From: Paraburkholderia silvatlantica | Lineage (GTDB): Bacteria; Pseudomonadota; Gammaproteobacteria; Burkholderiales; Burkholderiaceae | Reading direction: 5' to 3' | Length of the DNA: 64,000 bases | Assembly (NCBI RefSeq): GCF_003096715.1 | Contig: NZ_QEOL01000005.1 | Coordinates: forward strand, 1 to 64,000 | Shown here: positions 54,351-63,599 of the stretch, in pieces | How positions within the stretch are numbered: the stretch's first letter is position 1 | Layout of the letters: each line of letters opens with the position of its first letter | Notes under the pieces: model-generated | What the model saw: only the letters and a program-made list of their open reading frames with translations | Database searches by the model: none | What the model was told of the DNA's origin: nothing | Made by a program: the position numbers and the translations under genes

Positions 54351-56630
54351 TCATGCACGCGGGCTCGGGAGCGTCGCGTCGTGCTCGCGTTTCGCACGCG
54401 CTTCGCGGTCCTCGCGAATCGCTTCGAGCATTTTCTCCAGCAGCGCGATGTCGAACGGCTTCGATAGCACTCGCACATCGGCATTGCGCGTGCGCTCGAG
54501 TTCCTCGGCGTAGCCCGTCACGAGGATCACGGGCAGCTCCGGCTCGAGTTCCTGCAGGGCCTCGGCCAGATCGATGCCGTTCATCGTGCCCGGCATGTGG
54601 ATGTCGGAAAGCACAAGATCGAAGCGCGGCGTGGGCTCGCCCTCGGCACGCGGCGCTTCGACCCGTTCCAGCGCGCTTGCCGCGTCGCTCGCGCAGGTCA
54701 CTCGGTGGCCCATCATCTGCAGGAGCGCCTCGGTGCCGGCCGCGACTTCGTCGTTGTCCTCCACGAGCAGCACGTTCAGCCCGTGCTGCGCCTGGGCGCG
54801 CTCCTCGCGTGGCTCGCTCGGACGCGGCGCGGGCGGCTCGGCGAGCGAGCGCGGCAGATACAGATGCACCGTCGTGCCCGCGCCGATCGCACTGTCGATC
54901 GCGGCGAGTCCGCCGGTGCGCTCGCAGAACGCAAATACCTGCGGCAGCCCGAGGCCGGTGCCCGTGCCCTTCGACTTGGTCGTGTAGAGCGGCTCAAACG
55001 CGCGCGCGAGCACGTCAGGCGGCATGCCTGTGCCCGTGTCTTCGAGGCAGACGTGCACGAAGTCGCCGTCGAGCGGGAAGCCTTCGTCTGACCGGAATCG
55101 GATGTTGCGCGCGCGTACCGTGAAGCGGCCGCCGTTGGGCATCGCGTCGCGCGCGTTCACGGCGAGATTGATGAGCGCGAGCTCGAATTCGGCCACGTCG
55201 ACGAGAACGGACCACACATCGTCGTCGACTTCGACGACGAGCGACACCTTCGCGCCGAGCGACGCGCGCAGCAGTTCGCGGGCCGCCGGCAGCCAGCGCC
55301 CGACGTGGATCGTCTCGTTGCGCAGCGGCTGCTTGCGCGCCACGCCGAGCAACTGGCGCGTGAGCGACTGGCCGCTCTTGAGCGCGCGCTCGACCGCCGA
55401 CAGCTCGCGCTCGAAGCCCGCGGCGCCGCGCCGCCGCACGATCTGCACGTTGGCCGAGACGATCATCAGCAGGTTGTTGAAGTCGTGCGCGACGCTGCCC
55501 ACGAGGTTGCCGAGCGCTTCCATCTTGCGCGACTGCCGATACGCGGATTCGATCGAGCGGCGCATCGAAGCCTCGGCCTGCCAGCGCTCCCACGCCTCCT
55601 CTTCGGCGGCGAGGCGCCGCAGCGACAGCCAGATCACGCACCAGAGGGCGATCGAAGGCGTGAACATCGAGATGATGAGCACGCTAAGGTGCCGGTACCA
55701 GGCCGCCCAGATCTCCGGCGTGCGATACGCGCAGGTCACGTAGACGGGGTACGCGCCCACGCGCCGGAACGCGAGGATCACGTTGCTGCCGAGCAGCGCG
55801 GAATGCATGCGCACGACGCCGGACTCGGTGCCGCGCTGAAGCGCGGCGCCAAGCGGCGAGTGAGGCGTGATGACCGTGGCGGCGGCGCGCGGCGGAGGAT
55901 CGAAGGCGAGGATCGTGCCGTCGCTGCGCATGAGGCCGAGCGACATCGGCGAGCCGGGGCCGAGCAGGTCGCGGTAGAACGCGCTGAAATAGCCGGGGCG
56001 CAAGGCGACGGAGACGAGACCCGCGAACGCGCCGGCGTTGTTCAGGCGCGCCACGCCCATGTTGAACACGGTCTCGCCGCTCACCTGGCCCTGCATCACG
56101 CGCGAGACGTGATCGAGCACGCGGCCGTCGCGAATACCGGTGAAGTCGTCGCGGGCGGCGATCGACATTGGCGGCGGCGGCGAATAGCGGCTGCTCGCGA
56201 GCAGGTCGCCATCCGTCCCGAAAATCGATACCGCGGCCACCTGCGGATATCCGCCGCCGATCGCATCGAGTTTCTGGTGGATCTGCGGCTCGCTGGCGCG
56301 GATGCCGTCGTCGTTCAGGTCGCGCACGAGGTCGACCACGCGCGCGTCAAGCGCCTCGTTCATGTCGAACACCTTGAGCGCGTGCTCCTCGGCCACGCGC
56401 ACGGTGCGCAGCGTGGTGTCGGTGGCGTCGGCCTCGCGCGCGCGCAAGTCGTTGTACGCCATGGCGGCGACGTAGATGCACGGCAGAACGATCGCAGCGG
56501 CGAGCAGCGCCAGCAGCGTGCGCCGGCGCACCGTGAAGTCGTGGCCCGGCGCGGCCGGAAACGGCGCGTCGTCGGCGGGGGGCGGCAGGGGGGTGCGTTC
56601 GTCTGGCCGTTCGGGCCGGTCAGCAATCAT
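54351..56630 (-). CDS. Hybrid sensor histidine kinase with receiver domain
   Basis: From the ATG at 56630 the 759-residue protein has TM1 (LLALLAAAIVLPCIYVAAMA, about 36-56), a periplasmic double-Cache-like sensor (to about 300, VAAVSIFGTDGDLLASSRYS), TM2 (SVLIISMFTPSIALWCVIWL), HisKA with the phospho-His in NLVGSVAHDFNNLLMIV (about residue 380), HATPase (LINLAVNARDAMPNGGRF; EDTGTGMPPDV; GTGTGLGLPQVF) and a receiver with Asp in DLVLSDIHMP (about 675). A frame to 56924 would add 98 residues with little similarity. It is divergent to the CheY-CheC-DGC operon and may feed it. Confidence 0.85.
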   Translation of the reverse strand: MIADRPERPDERTPLPPPADDAPFPAAPGHDFTVRRRTLLALLAAAIVLPCIYVAAMAYNDLRAREADATDTTLRTVRVAEEHALKVFDMNEALDARVVDLVRDLNDDGIRASEPQIHQKLDAIGGGYPQVAAVSIFGTDGDLLASSRYSPPPPMSIAARDDFTGIRDGRVLDHVSRVMQGQVSGETVFNMGVARLNNAGAFAGLVSVALRPGYFSAFYRDLLGPGSPMSLGLMRSDGTILAFDPPPRAAATVITPHSPLGAALQRGTESGVVRMHSALLGSNVILAFRRVGAYPVYVTCAYRTPEIWAAWYRHLSVLIISMFTPSIALWCVIWLSLRRLAAEEEAWERWQAEASMRRSIESAYRQSRKMEALGNLVGSVAHDFNNLLMIVSANVQIVRRRGAAGFERELSAVERALKSGQSLTRQLLGVARKQPLRNETIHVGRWLPAARELLRASLGAKVSLVVEVDDDVWSVLVDVAEFELALINLAVNARDAMPNGGRFTVRARNIRFRSDEGFPLDGDFVHVCLEDTGTGMPPDVLARAFEPLYTTKSKGTGTGLGLPQVFAFCERTGGLAAIDSAIGAGTTVHLYLPRSLAEPPAPRPSEPREERAQAQHGLNVLLVEDNDEVAAGTEALLQMMGHRVTCASDAASALERVEAPRAEGEPTPRFDLVLSDIHMPGTMNGIDLAEALQELEPELPVILVTGYAEELERTRNADVRVLSKPFDIALLEKMLEAIREDREARAKREHDATLPSPRA

Positions 56631-57240
56631 CGTACGGAAAAGCAGGGAAAAGGCGGCGTGGCAGCCGACATGATAAACGACCGCGATGACGCCCCGTCGG
56701 CTAGCGCATGCCGCGTGCGCCGCAAGCATCGCCGGCAGGCAGGCCGCCCAGGGGTTTTCCTCTCGCTGAATGCCGAATTCGCGAAAATCGGTGAAGCGCA
56801 AACGTACCACAAAGGGATAATCGACGTTCTTTATTTGGGGGATGATTAATTCATTCCCATAAATTGTTAAAAGTGAGTCGATTTTGTTCGTTGATCGATT
56901 AACGGCGAGTTGCATTTGATTCAAATTGATTCGAGAATCGCGGACACGACAAATAACGCATTCGCATGAACGCCATGCCCGCCGTCACGGGACATGGCCA
57001 TGCTTCGGGGTGGCTGCAGGCATGCAGACGAGCGCCTTCACAACCGGCGCATGGGTTGCCGGCAGCCATTGGGCAACGGCGCGGCCATGCGCCTTGCGCC
57101 GGCGCGCGGGTCCGTTCACGCGTCACGAATGATTCGGCCAGCTCGCAATTTTCTTTGAAGTTTCCCCTAAAGTAATTGCCCGCGCCGCCGTTAATCCGTC
57201 GAAACGCACTCCGTCCAACGCACACTCATTCAGCATATCC
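56631..57240. other. Divergent regulatory gap
   Basis: About 600 bp between the kinase and the CheY gene. 56815-56950 is AT-rich and should hold the promoters. No further gene is convincing. Confidence 0.4.
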
Positions 57241-57609
57241 ATGTCCTTGCCCATCGTGATCGCCGATGACTCGCTGTTAGCCCGCAAGGTGCTCACGAAG
57301 GCGCTGCCCGAGGACTGGGACGTGGCGATTTCGTACGCGTCGAACGGACACGAAGCGCTTGCGCACTACCGCGCCGGTCGCGCGGCTGTGATGTTCCTCG
57401 ACCTCACGATGCCCGACATGACGGGCTTCCAGGTCCTTGAGGCGTTGCAGCACGAAGACCTGAATACGTTCGTGATCGTCGTTTCTGCGGACGTCCAGCC
57501 TCGCGCCCGCGAGCGCGTGCACGCGCTGGGCGCTGCGGCGTTCGTCGCAAAGCCGGTAACCCAGGAGGCGCTGCTGCCCATCCTGAAGGAGTACGGGTTG
57601 TATGCCTGA
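57241..57609 (+). CDS. CheY-like single-domain response regulator
   Basis: The 122-residue protein has the DD pair (IADDS, residues 9-10), the phospho-Asp in VMFLDLTMPDM (about 54), a Ser switch (VVSADVQ) and the conserved Lys in FVAKPVTQEA. It has no output domain. It overlaps the following CheC gene by 8 bp. Confidence 0.9.
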   Translation: MSLPIVIADDSLLARKVLTKALPEDWDVAISYASNGHEALAHYRAGRAAVMFLDLTMPDMTGFQVLEALQHEDLNTFVIVVSADVQPRARERVHALGAAAFVAKPVTQEALLPILKEYGLYA

Positions 57610-58225
57610 TCGAGTGTTCACGGAACTCCAGCGCGACGCGCTGCAGGAGATCGCCAATCTCGGCATGGGGCAGGCCGCGACGCGACTGTCGGGGCTGCTC
57701 AACGCCTTCATCGAGCTGTCGGTGCCGCGCGTGCGCGTGGTCGCCGTCTCGGAGGCCGCGGCGGCGCTGCGCGAGATGACCGGTATCGACGGCCCGGTTG
57801 CGGCCGTGCGCCAGGGCTTTCGCTCGGAGATCAAGGGCGAGGCGCTGGTGATCTGTCGCAGCGGGGAGATCGCCGAACTTGGCAGCCTGGTCGGCGGACC
57901 TTACGCGACGATCGGCGACGATGCCCTCACCGAGGAAGAGCTGATGTTCGACGTCGCCAACGCGCTCACAGGCGCGTGTGTGTCGTCGATGCTCGACCAG
58001 CTCGGGCGCATGCCCGTGTTTTCGCAGCCGGGCCTGCTCGGCGAGGCGATCATGCTCGACGAGGTGTTCCAGCCGGGCCTGCTCGCCTGGGACGTCGCGC
58101 TGCTCGTCGAAGTCAATTTCGCGCTGGAAGACCAGCGCTTTCGCGCCCACCTCGTCATGCTGATGGCCGAGGAGTCGATCCATGTCGTGAGCCGGGCCAT
58201 CGACGCGTTGTTACATAGCCTATGA
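57602..58225 (+). CDS. CheC/CheX-like CheY-P phosphatase
   Basis: The 207-residue protein has two (D/E)xxN helices: LQEIANLGMGQAATRLSGLL (residues about 14-33) and EELMFDVANALTGACVSSML (about 110), as in CheC. It should remove phosphate from the CheY-like protein encoded before it. No chemotaxis genes (cheA, cheW) are near. It overlaps the next gene (ATGA). Confidence 0.9.
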   Translation: MPDRVFTELQRDALQEIANLGMGQAATRLSGLLNAFIELSVPRVRVVAVSEAAAALREMTGIDGPVAAVRQGFRSEIKGEALVICRSGEIAELGSLVGGPYATIGDDALTEEELMFDVANALTGACVSSMLDQLGRMPVFSQPGLLGEAIMLDEVFQPGLLAWDVALLVEVNFALEDQRFRAHLVMLMAEESIHVVSRAIDALLHSL

Positions 58226-59166
58226 ACGAGCCAGCCGGGTTGCCAACGCTAGCGGACCTCGTAGTCGAACGGGTGGGTTTCGGCATATTCGTGGTCGATC
58301 GCGACATGAACGTGCTGAGCTGGAACCGCTTCATGCAGGATCACAGCGGCGTGACCGCCGAGGACGTGATCGGCCGCTCCATCTTCGAACGCTTCCCCGA
58401 CCTGCCGCGCGCGTGGCTCACGCGCAAGGTGGAAAGCGTGTTCCAGCTGGGCAGCTTCGCGTTCAGCTCATGGGAGCAGCGCCCGTATCTGTTCCAGTTC
58501 GACCATGACCGGCCGATCACGGGCGGCGTGGACTACATGCAGCAGGACTGCACCTTCATGCCGCTCATGCGCGGGCGCGACGTCGTTGCCGTGTGCGTGA
58601 CCATTTCGGATGTCACGCACGTGAGCGTCATGCAGCGCGAGCGCGAGGACGCCGTGGCCAGGCTGCGCGAATACGCCGACCGCGACGGCCTCACCGGCAT
58701 CGCGAACCGGCGCTTTTTCGAAACGCGCCTCGCCGACGAATTCCTGCGCTGGCAGCGCTATGGCGGCGAGCTGTCGATGCTGCTGTTCGACCTCGACCAC
58801 TTCAAGCGCATCAACGACGAATTTGGCCACGTGGCCGGCGACACGGTGCTGCGCTCGATGGCGCAGCGCGTGTCGGGCGTGGTGCGCAAGCAGGACGTGT
58901 TTGGCCGCTTCGGCGGCGAGGAGTTCGCGCTGCTCCTGCCGTGCACGCCGCTCGACGACGCGCTCTACGTCGCGGAGAAGATCCGCCGCACGATCGGCGA
59001 CGAGCCGATCGAGGTGCAGGGCGTGATCGTGCCGGTGACCGCCAGCGTTGGCGCCTCCACCGCGCGCGCGGGTGCGCCCGACTACGAAGGCATGATCAAT
59101 GAGGCGGACGCCGCTCTGTACACAGCGAAGCGCCAGGGGCGCAACCGCTCGGTCGCGCTCGCCTGA
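58222..59166 (+). CDS. PAS-GGDEF diguanylate cyclase
   Basis: The 314-residue protein has an N-terminal PAS domain (GFGIFVVDRDMNVLSWNRFM) and a GGDEF domain (DGLTGIANRRFFETRLADEF; FDLDHFKRINDEFGHVAGDT; active site GGEEF). An RxxD inhibitory site (RKQD) lies five residues before GGEEF, so product feedback is expected. It makes cyclic di-GMP. It is coupled to the CheC gene. Confidence 0.9.
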   Translation: MNEPAGLPTLADLVVERVGFGIFVVDRDMNVLSWNRFMQDHSGVTAEDVIGRSIFERFPDLPRAWLTRKVESVFQLGSFAFSSWEQRPYLFQFDHDRPITGGVDYMQQDCTFMPLMRGRDVVAVCVTISDVTHVSVMQREREDAVARLREYADRDGLTGIANRRFFETRLADEFLRWQRYGGELSMLLFDLDHFKRINDEFGHVAGDTVLRSMAQRVSGVVRKQDVFGRFGGEEFALLLPCTPLDDALYVAEKIRRTIGDEPIEVQGVIVPVTASVGASTARAGAPDYEGMINEADAALYTAKRQGRNRSVALA

Positions 59167-59254
59167 TACCTGCCGGGACGCAGACGGCCCCTGCTTCATC
59201 GATCTGCCTCATCGTACCCGTGCCCAGCGGCCACGCGCCTGTCCCGGCTGCGGT

Positions 59255-59296
59255 CCCTCTGCGCGGGGCGCCCTGCGCGGGCCGCCCTGCGCGGGC
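59255..59296. repeat. 14-bp tandem repeat before hpnD
   Basis: The unit CGCCCTGCGCGGGC is repeated exactly twice (59269-59296) after a diverged first copy (CCCTCTGCGCGGGG). It ends near GGTTGCTATACTTTTGG, a possible -10 region for hpnD, about 150 bp before the hpnD start. Confidence 0.7.
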
Positions 59297-59464
59297 CGCC
59301 CCAAAGGTTGCTATACTTTTGGCCGTTTCCGGCCTTGCACGCCTCCTGGCGAGCAATTTCAGGGTCGGGTGCCTCGCGCGTGTCCGCGCGCGCGGGCGAC
59401 CCGCGGCAATGCGGGCCCGAATAGAGTCGAACGCCCGTTGAGGGCGCCCCCAGCGGAGATCGTC

Positions 59465-60316
59465 TTGGCTGTTTCCAATCTCGTCGTGGACGATACACAA
59501 CAAACCGACGCTGCCGCCGCTTCGTCGGGCAGCTCGTTTTATCTGGCGATGCGGATCCTGCCTCCTGCGCAGCGCGACGCCATGTATCAGGTCTACGCCT
59601 TCTGCCGCGCTGTCGACGACATCGCGGACAGCGACCTGCCGCGCGCCGAGCGTGAGGCAGGGCTCGACCAATGGCGCGCCGACATCGACGCGTGTTATGC
59701 CGGCACGCCGCGCGCCTCGCTCGCGGCGCTCACGCGCCACATCCATACGTTCGGGCTCCGGCGCGAAGATTTTCACGCGATGATCGACGGCATGGCCATG
59801 GACGCCGCCGAGGACATCTGCGCCCCCGACGAGGACACGCTCGACCTGTACTGCGATCGCGTGGCGAGTGCCGCAGGCCGGCTGTCGGTGAGGATTTTCG
59901 GGATGCAGGAGGAGCCGGGCCGGTTGCTGTCGCACCATCTGGGGCGCGCGCTGCAGCTCACCAACATCCTGCGCGACATTGACGAAGACGCGGACATCAA
60001 CCGCTGCTATCTGCCGCGCGAGCTGCTCGCGCGCGAAGGGATCGCGGCGGGCAATCCGCACACGGTCGCCGCCGACCCGTCGCTCCCGCGTGTGTGCGAG
60101 ACGCTCGTGCAGCGCGCCCGCGCACACTTCGCGCAGGCCGACGCGATCATGGACGCGGCGCCGCGCGCGCAGGTGAAAGCGCCGCGCATCATGTCGGGCG
60201 TCTACCGGGTGCTGCTCGAGCGCACCGTGGATCGCGGCTTCGACCTGCCGCGCACGAAAGTCAGCAAGCCGCGCGCACGGCTCATGTGGATCGTCGCGCG
60301 TTACGCGCTGTTCTGA
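59465..60316 (+). CDS. hpnD: Presqualene diphosphate synthase HpnD
   Basis: From a TTG at 59465 with GGAG seven bases upstream, the 283-residue protein has the squalene/phytoene synthase motifs: YAFCRAVDDIADSDLP (first Asp-rich motif, about residue 50) and QLTNILRDIDEDADINRCYL (second, about 165). It joins two farnesyl diphosphates to presqualene diphosphate. hpnC, usually before it, is not in the window. The stop overlaps hpnE (TGATG). Confidence 0.9.
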   Translation: MAVSNLVVDDTQQTDAAAASSGSSFYLAMRILPPAQRDAMYQVYAFCRAVDDIADSDLPRAEREAGLDQWRADIDACYAGTPRASLAALTRHIHTFGLRREDFHAMIDGMAMDAAEDICAPDEDTLDLYCDRVASAAGRLSVRIFGMQEEPGRLLSHHLGRALQLTNILRDIDEDADINRCYLPRELLAREGIAAGNPHTVAADPSLPRVCETLVQRARAHFAQADAIMDAAPRAQVKAPRIMSGVYRVLLERTVDRGFDLPRTKVSKPRARLMWIVARYALF

Positions 60317-61584
60317 TGCCTCGGCTAGTCCACGTCATCGGCGCTGGGCTTGCGGGCCTCGCGACGGCCGTGCGGCTTCAGGGGCGCGGCGTGCAGGTGG
60401 CGCTCTACGAGGCCGCCGGCCAGGCAGGGGGACGCTGCCGCTCGTACTACGACCGCACGCTCTCGGCGACGCTCGATACGGGCAATCATCTGGTGCTGGC
60501 GGGACACGCGCGCACGCTCGAATACGTGCGCACGATCGGCGCCGGCGACGCGCTCTCCGGCCCCGCGGAGCCTGGCTTCGCGTTCATGGATCTCGCCGCG
60601 CGCTCGCGCTGGACGGTGCGCTTCTCGCGTTCGCGCATGCCGTTCTGGATCGGCGACTCGCGCTCGCGCGTGCCGGGTACGCGCGCCGCTGACTATCTGG
60701 GGCTGCTGCCGCTCCTGTTCGCCAAGCCGGGCCGCACGATGGCGCAGACCATGCGCTGCGAAGGCGTGCTGTGGGACCGGCTGCTGCACCCGTTCTTTCT
60801 CACGGCGCTCAATGTCGAGCCGCGCGTGGGCAGCGCGGAGCTGGCGGGCGCGATGCTGCGCGAGTCGCTCGCGGCGGGCGGCGATTCGTTCCGGCCGCTG
60901 GCGGCGCGCGCGGGCCTTTCCAGCGCGTTCGTCGATCCGGCCTTGCGCATGCTTCAGCACGGCGGCGCGGCGATTCGCCTCGACTCGCCGCTCAGGGAGA
61001 TCGTGTACGACGACGCGGCGGGCCGCGTCGCCGCACTCGATTTTCCGGACGGGCGCATCACGCTCGCTCCCGGCGAGGCGGTGGTGCTGGCCGTGCCCGG
61101 TGCGGCCGCCGCGGCGCTCGTGCCGGCGCTGCAGGCGCCGCAGCGCCACAATGCGATCGTCACGGTGCACTACGCGGTGCCGGCGCCGTCAGGCCTCGTG
61201 ACGCCGATGGCGCTCGTCAACGGCACGGCCCACTGGCTGTGCACGACCGAAGGGCGGCTCTCGGCGACGATCCACGACGCGCACGGCGTGCTCGACCTCG
61301 ATCCCGAGGAGATCGCGCGCCGCGTATGGGCCGACGTAGCCGGGGCGGCCTCGCTGCCGCTCGAGCCGCTGCCCGCCTGGCGCGTGTGCGCCGATGCGCG
61401 CGCGACCTTCGCCGCGGTGCCCGACGAGGAATGGCGCCGCCCCGCGGCGCGCACGCGCTGGAACAATCTGATGCTTGCTGGCGACTGGACGGCTACCGGT
61501 CTGCCCGCGACGATCGAAGGAGCGATCCGCTCGGGCCGCAAGGCCGCCGAGCTGCTCCTGACCGAAAATTTGGAACGTAGATGA
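60316..61584 (+). CDS. hpnE: Hydroxysqualene dehydroxylase HpnE
   Basis: The 422-residue FAD enzyme has an N-terminal FAD Rossmann motif (VHVIGAGLAGLATAVRLQGR) and C-terminal LMLAGDWTATGLPATIEGAI, the usual ending of this family. It converts hydroxysqualene to squalene. Start overlaps hpnD; stop overlaps shc (ATGA). Confidence 0.9.
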   Translation: MPRLVHVIGAGLAGLATAVRLQGRGVQVALYEAAGQAGGRCRSYYDRTLSATLDTGNHLVLAGHARTLEYVRTIGAGDALSGPAEPGFAFMDLAARSRWTVRFSRSRMPFWIGDSRSRVPGTRAADYLGLLPLLFAKPGRTMAQTMRCEGVLWDRLLHPFFLTALNVEPRVGSAELAGAMLRESLAAGGDSFRPLAARAGLSSAFVDPALRMLQHGGAAIRLDSPLREIVYDDAAGRVAALDFPDGRITLAPGEAVVLAVPGAAAAALVPALQAPQRHNAIVTVHYAVPAPSGLVTPMALVNGTAHWLCTTEGRLSATIHDAHGVLDLDPEEIARRVWADVAGAASLPLEPLPAWRVCADARATFAAVPDEEWRRPAARTRWNNLMLAGDWTATGLPATIEGAIRSGRKAAELLLTENLERR

Positions 61585-63599
61585 ACGATTTATCCCAGGA
61601 CACGCTCGGCGTCGCTACGCCGGCCGTGGCGATGCCCACTCCCACGTTTGCCGAAGAGACGGCCGCACCGCTCGCAACGCTCGACGCCGCCGTCGCGCGC
61701 GCGACCGATGCGATCCTCGCCGACCAGCGCGCCGATGGCCATTGGGTCTACGAACTCGAAGCGGACGCCACGATCCCGGCCGAATACGTGCTGCTCGTGC
61801 ACTACCTGGGCGAAACCGCGAACCTCGAGCTCGAACAGAAGATTGCGCGCTACCTGCGCCGCATCCAGCTGCCTGACGGCGGCTGGCCGCTCTTCACCGA
61901 CGGCGCGATGGACGTGAGCGCAAGCGTGAAGGCTTACTTCGCACTCAAGATGATCGGCGACGCCGAAGACGCCGGGCACATGGTGCGTGCGCGCGAGGCG
62001 ATTCTCGCGGCGGGCGGCGCGGAGCAGGTCAACGTGTTCACGCGCATCCTGCTCGCGCTCTTTGGTGTGGTGACGTGGTATGCAGTCCCGATGATGCCCG
62101 TCGAGATCACGTTGCTGCCGAAGTGGTTCCCGTTCCATCTTTCGAAGGTGTCGTACTGGGCGCGCACGGTGATCGTGCCGCTGCTCGTGCTGGGCGCGAA
62201 GCGTCCGGTGGCGCGCAACCCGCGTGGCGTGCGCATCGACGAGCTGTTCCGCGGCGCGCCGGTGAGCGTGGGCCTGAACGCCCGCTCCCCGCATCAGAGC
62301 AAGGGCTGGTTCGGCTTCTTCCGCGCCGTGGACGGCGTGCTGCGCGTGACCGATCCGCTTTTTCCGACCTATCTGCGCCAGCGCGCGATCGACGCCGCAG
62401 TGGCGTTCGTCGACGAGCGCCTGAACGGCGAGGACGGCCTTGGCGCGATCTTCCCGGCCATGGCCAACGCCGTGATGATGTACGACGTGCTCGGCTATCC
62501 CGCCGATCATCCGCATCGCGCGATTGCGCGCCAGTCGCTCGAAAAGCTGGTGACGGTTCGTGCGGAGGAAGCGTACGTCCAGCCCTGCCTGTCGCCCGTG
62601 TGGGACACGTCGCTGGCGGCGCACGCCCTGCTGGAGACCGGTGACGCCCGCGCCGGGGAAGCCGCGCGCCGCGGCCTCGAATGGCTGCGTCCGCTGCAGA
62701 TTCTCGACGTGCGCGGCGACTGGATCTCGCGCCGCGAGGCGGTTCGCCCCGGCGGCTGGGCGTTCCAGTACGCGAACCCGCACTACCCCGATGTCGACGA
62801 CACGGCCGTGGTCGTGGCCGCGATGGACCGCGTGGACAAGCTCGACAACACGAAGGCCTACGACGCCCCGATCGAGCGCGCGCGCGAATGGGTGGTCGGC
62901 ATGCAAAGCAGCAACGGCGGCTGGGGCGCGTTCGAGCCGGAGAACACGCAGTACTACCTGAACAACATCCCGTTCTCGGACCACGGCGCACTGCTCGATC
63001 CGCCGACCGCAGACGTCTCGGGCCGCTGCCTGTCGATGCTCGCGCAGCTCGGCGAACTGCCGGCCACGAGCGAGCATGCGCGCCGCGCGTACCACTACCT
63101 GCTCGAGGAGCAGGAAGCCGATGGCAGCTGGTACGGCCGCTGGGGCATGAACTACATCTACGGCACGTGGACGGCGCTGTGCGCGCTCAACGCGGCCGGT
63201 CTCGATCACGACGACCCGCGCATGAAGCGCGCGGTGCAATGGCTCGAGCAGATCCAGAACGACGATGGCGGCTGGGGCGAAGACGGCACGAGCTACAAGC
63301 TCGAATACCGCGGCTACGAGCGCGCCGCCAGCACCGCATCGCAAACGGCCTGGGCGCTGCTCGGCCTGATGGCCGCGGGCGCGGTCGATCATCCGGCGGT
63401 TGCACGCGGCATCGCGTATCTCCAGAAAACGCAGCAGGAACACGGCCTCTGGGACGAAACGCGCTTCACGGCCACGGGTTTTCCGCGCGTGTTCTATCTG
63501 CGTTACCACGGTTATCGCAAGTTCTTCCCGCTGTGGGCGCTTGCGCGCTACCGCAACCTCAAGCGCGCGGGCGTGACGCGCGTCACGGTCGGTCTGTGA
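61581..63599 (+). CDS. shc: Squalene-hopene cyclase
   Basis: The 672-residue protein has the catalytic DVDDTA motif (about residue 405) and several QW repeats (QLPDGGWPLF, QSSNGGWGAFEPEN, QEADGSWYGRWGMNY, QNDDGGWGEDGTSY, QQEHGLWDETRF). It cyclises squalene to hopene, the sterol-like membrane lipid. It is attached to the inner membrane through a hydrophobic patch. Confidence 0.95.
   Translation: MNDLSQDTLGVATPAVAMPTPTFAEETAAPLATLDAAVARATDAILADQRADGHWVYELEADATIPAEYVLLVHYLGETANLELEQKIARYLRRIQLPDGGWPLFTDGAMDVSASVKAYFALKMIGDAEDAGHMVRAREAILAAGGAEQVNVFTRILLALFGVVTWYAVPMMPVEITLLPKWFPFHLSKVSYWARTVIVPLLVLGAKRPVARNPRGVRIDELFRGAPVSVGLNARSPHQSKGWFGFFRAVDGVLRVTDPLFPTYLRQRAIDAAVAFVDERLNGEDGLGAIFPAMANAVMMYDVLGYPADHPHRAIARQSLEKLVTVRAEEAYVQPCLSPVWDTSLAAHALLETGDARAGEAARRGLEWLRPLQILDVRGDWISRREAVRPGGWAFQYANPHYPDVDDTAVVVAAMDRVDKLDNTKAYDAPIERAREWVVGMQSSNGGWGAFEPENTQYYLNNIPFSDHGALLDPPTADVSGRCLSMLAQLGELPATSEHARRAYHYLLEEQEADGSWYGRWGMNYIYGTWTALCALNAAGLDHDDPRMKRAVQWLEQIQNDDGGWGEDGTSYKLEYRGYERAASTASQTAWALLGLMAAGAVDHPAVARGIAYLQKTQQEHGLWDETRFTATGFPRVFYLRYHGYRKFFPLWALARYRNLKRAGVTRVTVGL

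Noticed and set aside
61590..63509. 639-codon frame opposite squalene-hopene cyclase
   Set aside because: Antisense shadow of a well-supported gene; composition is typical of such frames.
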